Notes under the pieces: generated by a model
Database searches by the model: none
Seen by the model: the letters and a program-made list of their open reading frames with translations, nothing else
Told to the model about the DNA's origin: nothing
Translations under genes and position numbers: made by a program
Assembly: GCA_025800435.1 (NCBI GenBank)
Contig: JAOXRV010000422.1
Coordinates: 1 to 13,739, forward strand
Source of the DNA: Cellvibrionaceae bacterium
Lineage (GTDB): Bacteria > Pseudomonadota > Gammaproteobacteria > Pseudomonadales > Cellvibrionaceae
Length of the DNA stretch: 13,739 bases
Direction: 5' to 3'
Shown: positions 1 to 8,401 of the stretch, in pieces
How the letters are laid out: each line of letters starts with the position of its first letter
How positions within the stretch are numbered: the stretch's first letter is position 1

Positions 1-658
1 GGCCATGGCCCAGTCGGATGCCTGTATCGCACCGCCGGCCCTGTGGCCCGAGCAAGCCGAACGCTTGGTGGCGGTTGAGGCCGATAGCCCTTATAACCGC
101 TACAGTATCACCCCGGCGGGCATCTCGCCGATGGCCATTCCCGGCGAGCCGGAGCTGATGTACACCGCCGACGGCCTGGAACACAACGCCCATGGCACGC
201 CTTCTTCGGTGGCGGATGACCACCGCGCCCAGCTCGATAAACGGGCCGATAAGCTGGCCGAGTTTGATTATGGCCAATACTGGGCACAAATCGATGGCGA
301 CGCCGATGCCGAGGTGGTGCTATTGAGTTGGGGCTCGGTCAGCGGTGTCTGTATCGAAGCCTGTCAGCGCTTGTGCCAACAGGGTATCCGCGCCAAGGCC
401 ATTAGCTTGCGGCTGCTGGCGCCCCTGCAAACCGAGGCACTCGACACGGCGATTGGAGCAGCCACGAAGCTGCTGGTGGTGGAACAGAGCCACAGCGCCC
501 AATTTTTAGCTTGGCTGCGCAGCAAAATGGACCTGCCGGCCAACACCCACAGTATCCATCAACCCGGACCGCTGCCACTGCGGCCGGGCCAGTTAGTCAC
601 TGCCATTAGCGAATGGGATTTGCAGCTAGAGGAGGCCCACCATGCAGCCAACTGTTAA
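1..658 (+). CDS. korA: 2-oxoacid:ferredoxin oxidoreductase alpha subunit, KorA type (3' part)
   Basis: This is the C-terminal part of the alpha (often gamma-alpha fused) subunit of 2-oxoglutarate:ferredoxin oxidoreductase, which converts 2-oxoglutarate and CoA to succinyl-CoA, CO2 and reduced ferredoxin. The frame is open to the left edge, so the ATG at 5 is an internal Met and not the start. About 218 residues are visible. They include a region typical of the family (SPYNRYSITPAGISPMAIPG), then DGLEHNAHGTP, then the C-terminal Rossmann-like domain with the LLSWGS stretch and LRLLAPL. The stop codon lies inside korB, a 17-bp overlap that points to translational coupling. The 2-oxoglutarate preference is inferred from similarity to KorA; a pyruvate or other 2-oxoacid preference cannot be excluded from this fragment. 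Confidence 0.88.
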   Translation, partial: AMAQSDACIAPPALWPEQAERLVAVEADSPYNRYSITPAGISPMAIPGEPELMYTADGLEHNAHGTPSSVADDHRAQLDKRADKLAEFDYGQYWAQIDGDADAEVVLLSWGSVSGVCIEACQRLCQQGIRAKAISLRLLAPLQTEALDTAIGAATKLLVVEQSHSAQFLAWLRSKMDLPANTHSIHQPGPLPLRPGQLVTAISEWDLQLEEAHHAANC

Positions 659-1490
659 TGCCGGGGCGTTAAAACCCAGAGATTATAAATCCGCGGTAAA
701 ACCCATCTGGTGCCCAGGTTGCGGCCACAACAGTGTGTTAACCGCGCTGACCAAGGCCCTCGCCAGCCTCGGCCTGGCCAAGGAAAAAGTCGCCATTATC
801 TCTGGTATTGGCTGCAGCTCACGGCTGCCGGCCTATACCGATTTGTACGGCTTTCACGGTGTACACGGCCGCGCCCTGCCAGTGGCCACCGGGCTCAAAG
901 TGGCGCGGCCCGAGCTAACCGTATTGGCAGTGGGCGGCGACGGCGATGGCTTTTCGATTGGCGGCAACCACTTTTTACACGCCTGCCGGCGCAATGTGGA
1001 TTTTGTCTATATCGCCATGGATAACGAGGTCTACGGTATGACCAAGGGCCAGGCTTCACCCACCACCCCAGCCGATTGGGACCACAGCAAACTTACCCCC
1101 CATGGCCCAGGAGTGCCACCGATTCAGCCGGTGGGTTTGGCCCTGGCGGCCGGCGCCACTTTTATTGCCCGGGGCAATTACAGCAGCCCCAAGGGTTTGA
1201 CCGATTTAATTATTGCGGCGATACAACACAAGGGGTTTGCCTTTGTGCACGCCCTCAGCCAATGCCCAACCTTTGTACCCGAGCAAAAAGAGTGGAAACA
1301 CGCCGTGCACCCCTTTGCCGAGGTCGACACCAGCGATGCCGCGGCGGTGGCTGCGGCGGTGGCCAGGGATGACGGCTTTGGCCAGGGCATTATCTACCAG
1401 AGCCAGCGCCCCGCCTTTGACCCGGCCAGTGCCCCAGAGCACGATGATGCAGCGCTGCTTGAGGCCATGGCAGCGGAGTTTTCCGCCTAG
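642..1490 (+). CDS. korB: 2-oxoacid:ferredoxin oxidoreductase beta subunit, KorB type
   Basis: This is the thiamine-diphosphate and [4Fe-4S] subunit that partners KorA. The ATG at 642 has a strong Shine-Dalgarno (AGAGGAGG at 628-635, 6 nt spacing). Cluster cysteines typical of the family are visible: C24 and C27 in WCPGCGH, C58 in GIGCSSR, and C208 in SQCPTF. The thiamine-diphosphate/Mg site is the GGDGDGFSIGGNH stretch followed by NEVYGMTKGQ. At 282 residues it is a normal KorB length. The gene runs in one operon with korA and converges on the large VWA gene, with only 11 bp between the two stop codons. No ferredoxin gene lies next to it in this window. Assignment to the 2-oxoacid:ferredoxin oxidoreductase family is firm; 2-oxoglutarate as the substrate is inferred. 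Confidence 0.92.
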   Translation: MQPTVNAGALKPRDYKSAVKPIWCPGCGHNSVLTALTKALASLGLAKEKVAIISGIGCSSRLPAYTDLYGFHGVHGRALPVATGLKVARPELTVLAVGGDGDGFSIGGNHFLHACRRNVDFVYIAMDNEVYGMTKGQASPTTPADWDHSKLTPHGPGVPPIQPVGLALAAGATFIARGNYSSPKGLTDLIIAAIQHKGFAFVHALSQCPTFVPEQKEWKHAVHPFAEVDTSDAAAVAAAVARDDGFGQGIIYQSQRPAFDPASAPEHDDAALLEAMAAEFSA

Positions 1491-1525
1491 GCTAGCGGCC
1501 GCTATTTGGCTTGTGGCCGCTTAGC
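1491..1525. terminator. Imperfect inverted repeat at the korB/VWA convergent junction
   Basis: The arms gctagcggcc (1491-1500) and ggccgcttagc (1515-1525) can pair with one bulged base around a 14-nt loop. The segment also contains a 12-bp perfect palindrome, tagcggccgcta (1493-1504), spanning the VWA stop codon. It sits exactly where two convergent genes end, so a terminator for korAB is plausible. The T-run after the hairpin is weak (ttt), and the right arm lies inside the VWA coding sequence, so this is only a candidate. Confidence 0.3.
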
Positions 1526-4500
1526 TTTGGCAGCCAGCACCTCGGCTTGCAGCTGCTCCAGCGCGGCCCGGGCCTGTTCTGGGCTGATGCCGGGGTTATT
1601 GGCCACCGCCTCGGCCACAGCTTTTTGCGCCTGGGCCCAGTGTTGGTCGCTGGCGGCTTCGCGCTTGCTGCTGGCCCGTTCCACCAGAGCGCCGTTTTTA
1701 ACGATATCAATGGTGGTCAGCTGATCGGCGCTGACCGTTACCTCGCCCATGGCCAGGGGAGCGGTTTCGCTGCCCACCTCAATGGTATAAAAACCCTGGG
1801 GCAGTTTAATCGGCTCGCCGTTGACCCGGCCCTTGGCCACCTCATTGCCGGCGCTATCGGCAACCCGATAGCTTGCCCCCAGCACCGATTCAATGGCAGC
1901 GGCAAAACCCCGATTGGTTTGCACATTGTAAAATTGGCCACCGCTAATTTGCGCCACCCGCTTCATGCTGTCGCGCAGCTGCTGCTGTTTTAGATCGATA
2001 CCGACAATATCCAGGCGAATATTAAAGCCCATCTCGATCAATTGCTTGACCGTAGCTTCGGGGCTGGCACCGCAATATTCCTCTCCATCGGTGACGACCA
2101 CAATATGTTTCTCACCGCTGACCGAGGCCAAATCTTTGGCGGCCTGCACCATCGAATAGGTCAGCGGCGTAGTGCCCGCGCGCACATTAATTTTATTGAC
2201 CGCTCCAATTAGCTGTTGCTTGTTCACTTTACCCAATGGATAAATTAACTCGCTATCCTCGCAATCCCCTGGCGCGTACTCTTTAACCCGGTGGCCAAAT
2301 ACCCTAAACGCCAAGTCGCTGGAATCGGGCAGCTTGCGCACAATATCGCCCAGCACTTTTTTGGCGACATCAATTTTTAGCTCGCCATCAATGCGGTTCT
2401 TATTGGAACGCATGGAACCGGAGGCATCGAGAATAATCTCAAAGTGGCTGCTGACGGTATTTTCGAGCAATTTATCCCCAGTGGTTAGGCGTAATAAACC
2501 CGGTCGGTTATCGATATTGGCCGCCAGGCTATAAGGGCGTTTGTCGGTCAGCGCAGACATAATGGACTGATACAAGGCATCCAGTTCTTCGCTTCGCTCG
2601 GCGTATAGACTCTTAGCCCGCGTCGACTCGGATAAATTGGCCAGAAGCTGCATACCACTGCCGCCAATTTTGGGGCTATACTGGTTTAAAATATCACCCA
2701 GGCCCACCGTATAGAGGCTAATTTTTTCATTTTTTACCCGCTGCCAGAGGTCGTGGTAGGGCAAGCGGCTACCACTGTCTTGGCCATCGGTCATCACCAC
2801 AATAGCTTTATTGCCCTTCTCACTGGCCAATAGCGCCATACCCTTTTCAATAGCGTCGTAAAGGCGGGTACCGCCGTAGGCGCCAAAATTACCTTTGGCA
2901 GCCTTTGTTAACACAGCGGCATCGCTGCTAAACTCGCTGTTTAATACCTTGACGTTATTACTGAATGTAATCAGTTGCAACTGCGCCGTAGCGCCAACAT
3001 TTTGAATAAATTTATTCACTGCCGCGGCCAGATCTTTTTCATTGCCCTGCATGCTGCCACTGGTATCCCAGATCAACACAATACTGTGGGGCGCCTGGCT
3101 TAAGCGATAAAAATAATCGCCGGCGGGCATATGCAAGGAAAACTTCTTACTATTGGAAACCAGGCTATCGGGCGAGAACTCATACAGTGGCTTGGCATCG
3201 CCAGTTTGCACTGATAAATGGGTTTGAATCGAGGGTTCGCTGCGTAATTCGGCGGTAACCACAGCTGGCTTTGCCAAGCTTAAGCGGTAATAGTCGCTCT
3301 CGCCCAAGGGGCTTATGACACCGCCGTGAGTTTGCCCAAGGCCCAAGGGGTTTGCCTCGGCCTGGCTGTTATTGGGTTCGAGCTCGCTCACCTCGCCCAC
3401 AAGGCTGGTAGCTGCCACAGAAGCTTCCGCCGTCTGCGGCGCCGGGCCGCGATCACCACCACCGGCCAGCACCGAGCGGTAGCCAGGCTGCTTGGCTTCG
3501 ATCACCGAAACTTTACCCAGGCTAACAAAATCTACCTGGCCGTGGGTTTGGGTCACGCGCAGGCGCAGGAACCGCATTGTTTTATTAATGGCAAAACTCT
3601 GTGCTTTGGCCTCTGCCTGCAGTTGAATCCGGGCCAACTCTTCAAAGCCGTCGATGGGCGAGCGCATCGAGCCCTCAATCACGACTTCTTTGGCAAAAGA
3701 CTGCTTAATTTTGGTATTGCCCAAACCCAGGCTCGAAGGGTCGATAATAACGCGGTCGACCAGGGCGCTGCGCCTGCCATTAAACGCCAATACAAAATCC
3801 TGTGGCAAGTAATTGGCACCACCGACCTGGCTTTTACCAGACTCCCAGCGAGACCCGGAGAAGTAGCCCTGCTTCCAGAGTGCAGACGAAGCGTATTTAT
3901 TTTTCTGCTGCGAGCTAAACCAAACCAGCGAGCCACCCAGTTCAGGCCTGCTCAGGTCAAACTCCATTTCACTCACGATTGACTCGCTGCTATTGGATTC
4001 GATCACACTCACTTCGCCGAAGCTCACCGCCGGATAACCAAAGCTTGAGGTCACCACCAGCTTAAGATATTTAGCCTGTGTAGCGGCCGGTAAAATAATT
4101 CGCTGGGGGCGCAAGGTCTGCTGCAATAGAGCATCGGCCACTTCCACAAAACCACTCTCGGGCGACTCGGTCGACACCTGCACGCTGATGCGCCTGGGCA
4201 ACATATTGCTGTGCAGGGCGCTATCGATAATGACAGAATCCAGTGTCGCCAGGCGCTGCTGATAAAAGCCGAGGGTTACTGAATGGGGGCTCAATTCATC
4301 TCGCTCGGAGCGCCAGCCACAGCTTTTATCGCAGCCACTGGATTTGTTCGAAGCATTGAGGGCATCAAAGCCATCGATAAGCTTATCGCCCTGCCAGTCT
4401 TTGCCGCCGTCTTGTGAGGACACAGACAGCACTGCGCCACCCAGTGCACGACTGGCAATGTTTAAACCCGGCGACTGAAAATCGGGTTCCAACACCTCGG

Positions 4501-5500
4501 CCTGCTGGGCTGATTCGGTCGTCTCGAAGCTGGGGCTTAAGGAGGTAATCTGTCCGGGCTCCACCCTAAATGCCGGCCCCCAGCTATAGTGTTTATTGGA
4601 AAAACTGACCACTTGGTAATTGCCCGGGCGCAGTGGCAGGCTTACAGTTTCAAAGTCTGTACTGTAAATAGCTTTGGACTCGCCCTGACGGTACACCAGT
4701 AAAGTGGTTCGACTGTTGGGCTTATCGACCTTGAGCGCCAACCCCGAATCGAGTTGAAACACCGTGTCCTTGCCGGGCGCCACATCCACCACACCGTACT
4801 CAATGGTCGAGTTATTGGCCAGTTTTATCAGCAGTTCGTATTTGCCTGCCGGCAATAATGCCGAGCCCCAGCGCTTTTTAACCACGGTAAAATCTCGCCG
4901 ACTGCCGGGCTTAGCCAGCTGCCAAAATACGGGCGCTGGCAACTGGGCGTGGGCTTTAATCCGAAACCGAGTGTCGGCGGTCACAGCCGCTAGCTGCCCA
5001 GCTTTCAGCTCAAGCTTGCTATGCTCAATTGGCTCCTGCCCCTTTTCACCGATGTAGATGCTGTAACTGCCCGGAGGCAGTGCCACCGCCGCTGCGCTGT
5101 TGCGAATTTCGGCGGCGATATAATTTTTGCTGTCCACCACTTTCCACAACCCCGGCGTGACACCTTCGGGCAGCTGCAAGGCAACGCCGGTATCGGGCGA
5201 GTATTTGCCAATACTGCCCTCGCTAACCGTTAGCTTTGTTAGGGGTAGCCAGTTTCTGATGCCTTGGGCAAACTCCAATTGATAACTGCCTGGGGCGACA
5301 TGAATGACCCCGTATTTATCCAGGGTGCTGGAGGTTTGGCCACTGGCCTCAGCGCGCAAGCGCCATTTGAATGAGGCCAGATCCAGCGGCCCTGGCACCA
5401 GTTCAACCCCAGAGGTATTGGCCCAAGACTGAGGCGCCAGGCTCACAGCGGTACTGAACCAGAAAGTAACAATAAGAAGACTTTTAAGAAGATTTTTCAT
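1502..5500 (-). CDS. Large exported multidomain protein with two VWA domains and two discoidin-like domains
   Basis: This is a 1332-residue protein of unknown function, predicted to be exported. I chose the ATG at 5500 because it opens directly into a signal peptide (MKNLLKSLLIV..., likely cleavage after SWA near residue 27); a TTG 36 bp upstream would put 12 residues before it. No clear Shine-Dalgarno is visible. Domains in order: four repeats of about 73 residues (about 45-325) with a core like LPxGxYxLxI, resembling PEGA-type beta domains; two discoidin (F5/8C)-like domains (about 345-498 and 512-665), each closing with SVIE; a linker; a PPC-like domain beginning ELEPNNS (about 702-797); VWA-1 (DTSGSM, D812, and TDG D905); VWA-2 (DASGSM, D1025, and TDG D1138); a fifth PEGA-like unit (LPQGFYTIEV); and a charged helical tail. 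Both MIDAS motifs look complete, so metal-dependent ligand binding is expected. No catalytic domain is seen. It appears to be transcribed alone. Confidence 0.85.
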   Translation of the reverse strand: MKNLLKSLLIVTFWFSTAVSLAPQSWANTSGVELVPGPLDLASFKWRLRAEASGQTSSTLDKYGVIHVAPGSYQLEFAQGIRNWLPLTKLTVSEGSIGKYSPDTGVALQLPEGVTPGLWKVVDSKNYIAAEIRNSAAAVALPPGSYSIYIGEKGQEPIEHSKLELKAGQLAAVTADTRFRIKAHAQLPAPVFWQLAKPGSRRDFTVVKKRWGSALLPAGKYELLIKLANNSTIEYGVVDVAPGKDTVFQLDSGLALKVDKPNSRTTLLVYRQGESKAIYSTDFETVSLPLRPGNYQVVSFSNKHYSWGPAFRVEPGQITSLSPSFETTESAQQAEVLEPDFQSPGLNIASRALGGAVLSVSSQDGGKDWQGDKLIDGFDALNASNKSSGCDKSCGWRSERDELSPHSVTLGFYQQRLATLDSVIIDSALHSNMLPRRISVQVSTESPESGFVEVADALLQQTLRPQRIILPAATQAKYLKLVVTSSFGYPAVSFGEVSVIESNSSESIVSEMEFDLSRPELGGSLVWFSSQQKNKYASSALWKQGYFSGSRWESGKSQVGGANYLPQDFVLAFNGRRSALVDRVIIDPSSLGLGNTKIKQSFAKEVVIEGSMRSPIDGFEELARIQLQAEAKAQSFAINKTMRFLRLRVTQTHGQVDFVSLGKVSVIEAKQPGYRSVLAGGGDRGPAPQTAEASVAATSLVGEVSELEPNNSQAEANPLGLGQTHGGVISPLGESDYYRLSLAKPAVVTAELRSEPSIQTHLSVQTGDAKPLYEFSPDSLVSNSKKFSLHMPAGDYFYRLSQAPHSIVLIWDTSGSMQGNEKDLAAAVNKFIQNVGATAQLQLITFSNNVKVLNSEFSSDAAVLTKAAKGNFGAYGGTRLYDAIEKGMALLASEKGNKAIVVMTDGQDSGSRLPYHDLWQRVKNEKISLYTVGLGDILNQYSPKIGGSGMQLLANLSESTRAKSLYAERSEELDALYQSIMSALTDKRPYSLAANIDNRPGLLRLTTGDKLLENTVSSHFEIILDASGSMRSNKNRIDGELKIDVAKKVLGDIVRKLPDSSDLAFRVFGHRVKEYAPGDCEDSELIYPLGKVNKQQLIGAVNKINVRAGTTPLTYSMVQAAKDLASVSGEKHIVVVTDGEEYCGASPEATVKQLIEMGFNIRLDIVGIDLKQQQLRDSMKRVAQISGGQFYNVQTNRGFAAAIESVLGASYRVADSAGNEVAKGRVNGEPIKLPQGFYTIEVGSETAPLAMGEVTVSADQLTTIDIVKNGALVERASSKREAASDQHWAQAQKAVAEAVANNPGISPEQARAALEQLQAEVLAAKAKRPQAK

Positions 5501-5582
5501 AGCAGACACATTCAACGAGGCTTGACCGTATATCAAGCAGCCTACCCCAACGGCTTTGAGCTGAACATATAAGCGCCGTGTG

Positions 5583-5600
5583 AAGCGGCTTGTCCGCCTT
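5583..5600 (-). promoter_or_regulatory. Small hairpin in the upstream region of the VWA gene
   Basis: The 292-bp gap 5501-5792 separates the VWA start from the end of the TonB receptor gene. Apart from the receptor terminator it holds this short imperfect hairpin (AAGGCGG, loop ACAAG, CCGCTT on the minus strand, one bulged G), 83-100 nt before the VWA start codon. It shares the 9-mer AAGCCGCTT with the receptor terminator. I find no convincing -35/-10 pair for the VWA gene. Confidence 0.15.
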
Positions 5601-5723
5601 AAAAGCCCAAATAAGTCTAACAGGCTTAGGCATAAAAACGCCCAAATTTATTAGAGCCTAGGAGGTAGGCATTAGAAAAATGTCTGTACTGAACCCAGCT
5701 GGGCAGGAAGACTAAAAACGAGG

Positions 5724-5770
5724 AAACAAAAGCCGCTTGTCTTTTACTTGCACAACAAGACAAGCGGCTT
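5724..5770 (-). terminator. Rho-independent terminator of the TonB receptor gene
   Basis: A perfect 14-bp stem, aagccgcttgtctt (5730-5743) and aagacaagcggctt (5757-5770), encloses a 13-nt loop. Read on the minus strand the stem is followed by TTTTGTTT, giving the U-tract of an intrinsic terminator. It starts 22 nt after the receptor stop codon, so it should separate the receptor transcript from the VWA gene downstream. The complementary strand also has an A/T-rich flank, but no plus-strand gene ends here. Confidence 0.85.
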
Positions 5771-5792
5771 ACTAATCAAGGGAGCCCCTGAA

Positions 5793-8261
5793 TTAGAAGT
5801 TATACTTCAAGCGCAAGCCGAGCACGCGACCTTCGTCGGTGGTCTGGGCGTGGGAACCGGCCAGCACCGGCACATCGAAGCGAATCATGGCGACTTCTTC
5901 ATCGGTAATATTGCGACCGTATAAGGTTGCCTCCCAGCTGCCCTCGGTGCTGCGCAGGCCAGTGCGCAGGCCAATTTTAGTGTAGGCGCCCTGGTAGTCG
6001 ATGGGGTCTGCATCACCGGCGGTAGAGAAACGCGATGAGTAATTGATATCACCACCTAAGAAAAACTCCATAGTATCGCCCACCGGCAGCTGATAATCGA
6101 AGAACAGCGAAGCGGTTGTATCCGGGCCAAAGGTGGTGCCGCGACCCGATAGATCGTTTTCGCCGTTAGTGCCACAGCTGCCGCCAATGGCGTCAATCTG
6201 GGCTGCGGTACAGGGGGCGTCCACATACTTGTCAAATTTGGCGTTGAGATAGGCCGCACTTAAACCGACTAATAGGTTTTCGTTCGCCTGCCAGCGCAAA
6301 TCGGCCTCAAATCCCTGAATCGTGGATTCAGCAGCGTTGGTCACCAAGAAGCTAATACCGCGGAACACCGAAACCTGAAGATTTTCATACTCGGTATGGA
6401 ACAAGGCCCAGTTGGCAGTCATGGCGCCATCTAGCAGGGTATGCTTGCCACCGATTTCAAACGCCATCACCTCTTCATCGTCAAACTCGAATCCGTCGTG
6501 GGCCGAGGTACAGCGGTTAATGGAGCAATTGTCTGGGCCGGCATCGGCTGGGCGGCCGTTATCGGAGGAGCTAAAGCCGCCGGATTTAAAGCCTTCTGAG
6601 GCGGTAAAGTACAGCATCGCATCGGAGTTGACATCCCACTGCAAGTTCATCGACGGAATCCACTTGCTGGTCTTGCGCGAGCCGGTCAAATCGCGGGCAT
6701 AGGCACCAAAGGCATTGCCGTTAATCACTGCCAATGTCACATTGTCACTGCGGTTGCCCATGCCAACTTGATCGTCGGTCTGGAACTGGTTGGAGATTAC
6801 GTCTTTTTCTTCCTCGGTAAAGCGCAGACCGAAGGTTAAACGCAGCGCGTCGCTAAAGTTAAAGGTACCCTGGAAGAACAAGGCATAGGATTCGGCGTCA
6901 AGCGTGTAATCGTGTACTCGACCGGCCTGCTTGACCGTCAAGGCACCACCACTTAAGACCTCGTACAAGGAGTTTCGGCCGAGTGGATCGGCCAGTTTAA
7001 ACAGACCGCCGAAGCTGCCGTCGATGGCCACTTGACGCTGAATTTTCAGCTCCTGGGATTCAATATAGGCACCGGCAATATATTCAAAGAACTCACCCCC
7101 CGGAGAGGTCAGGCGAAACTCTTGTGAATACTGCTCAAAATCTTGGCTGTCATCGCGGGAGATAAAACTCAGCGGCAGCCAATCCACATCGGCGCCATCG
7201 ACCATATCGTAAGTGGAATAGCCACTGACCGAGGTCAAGGTGTACTCACCCAGGGCCAGGTTGGCGGTAATGGCGACATTGTCCGATTCGTTTTCACTGC
7301 TGTCGGGGTTGCGACCTATGGATAAGGTGGTGCCGTCAACGCCGTAGTTATTATCGCGCAGGGCGGTAAAGGGCTTGCCGGCAATACTCGCCAGCTGCGG
7401 GTAAAAGGCATTGGTAATGCCGTAGGCGGTGCGCGCAAAAGCCGAGGCGTTGGGAAAGTTGGCCGCCAGTTCGCCCGGGCTTAAATAGTCGGTCACATAG
7501 GTGAGCGAGCCACTGCGCTCGAACTCGGCGTTGCCGTACTTAAAGGTAATATCTAAATCATCAGTCACCTGCCAAAACGCCGACAGGCGATACATTTTTT
7601 CTTCCAGTTGGGTCTCATCTTGGTTGAGCTGCAGGTTGCGAACCCAACCGTCGCTCTCACGGTATTTGTAAGCAAAACGCAAGGCAAAATTATCGCTGAC
7701 CGCACCACTAAAATGGCCCTCGACCAAACGCCCGGCATTTTGCTCGGCGCCGACAGTGATGCTGCCGTTAAAATCTTCATCGAGTTTGGCGGTGGCGGTG
7801 GTCACACTGATGGCACCAGCGACAGTGTTTTTACCGAACAGCGTGCCCTGGGGGCCGCGTAATACTTCGACTCGTTCAACATCCATAAAGGGCGAGCGAT
7901 ACTGGCGTGCCCGGCCCATGTAGATACCGTCGATATACATGCCCACCGACTGTTCAAACGCCTGGTTATTGCCCGAGCCCATACCGCGCATATAAATATT
8001 GGTATTTACCGGCGCCTCGGCTATGTGAAGGTTGGGTACATGGGAGGCCAGCGCGGTCATGGTGAAAATGCCGGCGTCTTCAATTTTTTGCCCGGTTACG
8101 GCACTGACCGAAATGGGTACATCCTGCAAACTCTGTTCACGCTTTTGAGCAGTCACAATGACTTCTTCGAGTACAGCGGCCTGTGTGCTTGGAATAATTT
8201 GAGTGGCCACCGCGCAGGCGACCGCCGCGGCTAAACGCGCGGGACGGGTAGATTGCATCAT
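5793..8261 (-). CDS. TonB-dependent outer-membrane receptor, substrate unknown
   Basis: This is an 822-residue ligand-gated outer-membrane transporter energised by TonB/ExbBD. Residues 1-28 look like a signal peptide ending TQA, followed by a TonB box (EEVIV, 32-36) and the plug domain (about 40-160) with QDVPISVSAV and the conserved RGPQGTLFGKN at 135-145. The rest is a beta-barrel ending in the outer-membrane signature KYNF. Two barrel segments carry closely spaced cysteines (NCSINRC, and CTAAQ...SCG), which could form disulfides in external loops. The start is ATG at 8261 with AAGGA 7 nt upstream; a second ATG follows at once at 8258. No N-terminal signalling domain of the FecA type is present and no transporter partner or regulator adjoins it, so the substrate (siderophore, vitamin, glycan or aromatic compound) cannot be told. 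The gene appears monocistronic. Confidence 0.93.
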   Translation of the reverse strand: MMQSTRPARLAAAVACAVATQIIPSTQAAVLEEVIVTAQKREQSLQDVPISVSAVTGQKIEDAGIFTMTALASHVPNLHIAEAPVNTNIYMRGMGSGNNQAFEQSVGMYIDGIYMGRARQYRSPFMDVERVEVLRGPQGTLFGKNTVAGAISVTTATAKLDEDFNGSITVGAEQNAGRLVEGHFSGAVSDNFALRFAYKYRESDGWVRNLQLNQDETQLEEKMYRLSAFWQVTDDLDITFKYGNAEFERSGSLTYVTDYLSPGELAANFPNASAFARTAYGITNAFYPQLASIAGKPFTALRDNNYGVDGTTLSIGRNPDSSENESDNVAITANLALGEYTLTSVSGYSTYDMVDGADVDWLPLSFISRDDSQDFEQYSQEFRLTSPGGEFFEYIAGAYIESQELKIQRQVAIDGSFGGLFKLADPLGRNSLYEVLSGGALTVKQAGRVHDYTLDAESYALFFQGTFNFSDALRLTFGLRFTEEEKDVISNQFQTDDQVGMGNRSDNVTLAVINGNAFGAYARDLTGSRKTSKWIPSMNLQWDVNSDAMLYFTASEGFKSGGFSSSDNGRPADAGPDNCSINRCTSAHDGFEFDDEEVMAFEIGGKHTLLDGAMTANWALFHTEYENLQVSVFRGISFLVTNAAESTIQGFEADLRWQANENLLVGLSAAYLNAKFDKYVDAPCTAAQIDAIGGSCGTNGENDLSGRGTTFGPDTTASLFFDYQLPVGDTMEFFLGGDINYSSRFSTAGDADPIDYQGAYTKIGLRTGLRSTEGSWEATLYGRNITDEEVAMIRFDVPVLAGSHAQTTDEGRVLGLRLKYNF

Positions 8262-8310
8262 TGCTGAATCCTTAAGAGTATTTATTATATTTATTTACGC
8301 TTATTGTTGT

Positions 8311-8339
8311 TATTTATGTCGCCTAGGCCTGAATATCAA
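8311..8339 (-). promoter_or_regulatory. Candidate sigma-70 promoter of the TonB receptor gene
   Basis: On the minus strand TTGATA (8339-8334) is followed after 17 nt by TAAATA (8316-8311), about 50 nt upstream of the start codon. The region downstream (8281-8316) is very AT-rich. The -35 is good and the -10 is poor (3 of 6). The spacer contains the palindrome gcctaggc (8321-8328). Confidence 0.3.
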
Positions 8340-8401
8340 TGCCAGGGCGAGTTGTGAAAACTAACTCAAAAGCTGACTAAAATACCAGGGCAAAGAACAA
8401 G

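Noticed and set aside
5..7. ATG at 5 as the start of korA
   Set aside because: The frame is open to the window edge and the visible protein begins in the middle of the family, so the true start is upstream.
1511..1993. 160-codon open frame on the plus strand following korB
   Set aside because: It is antisense to the C-terminal part of the VWA protein, shows no ribosome binding site and no protein-like motif.
3326..3982. 218-codon open frame on the plus strand inside the VWA gene
   Set aside because: It lies antisense to a gene with clear domains, its translation has no recognisable family pattern, and long antisense frames are common at this GC content.
5501..5536. TTG at 5536 as the start of the VWA protein
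   Set aside because: It would place 12 polar residues before a normal signal peptide; the ATG at 5500 begins the signal peptide directly.
5680..5715. 11-codon frame (ATG to TAA) preceded by AGGAGGT at 5660-5666
   Set aside because: The spacing to the ATG is 13 nt, too long for an efficient site, and the peptide is tiny with no context; it looks like chance.
8281..8320. AT-rich stretch upstream of the TonB receptor as a possible replication origin or mobile-element edge
   Set aside because: No DnaA-box array, terminal repeats or target duplications are visible; it is better explained as promoter and leader DNA.
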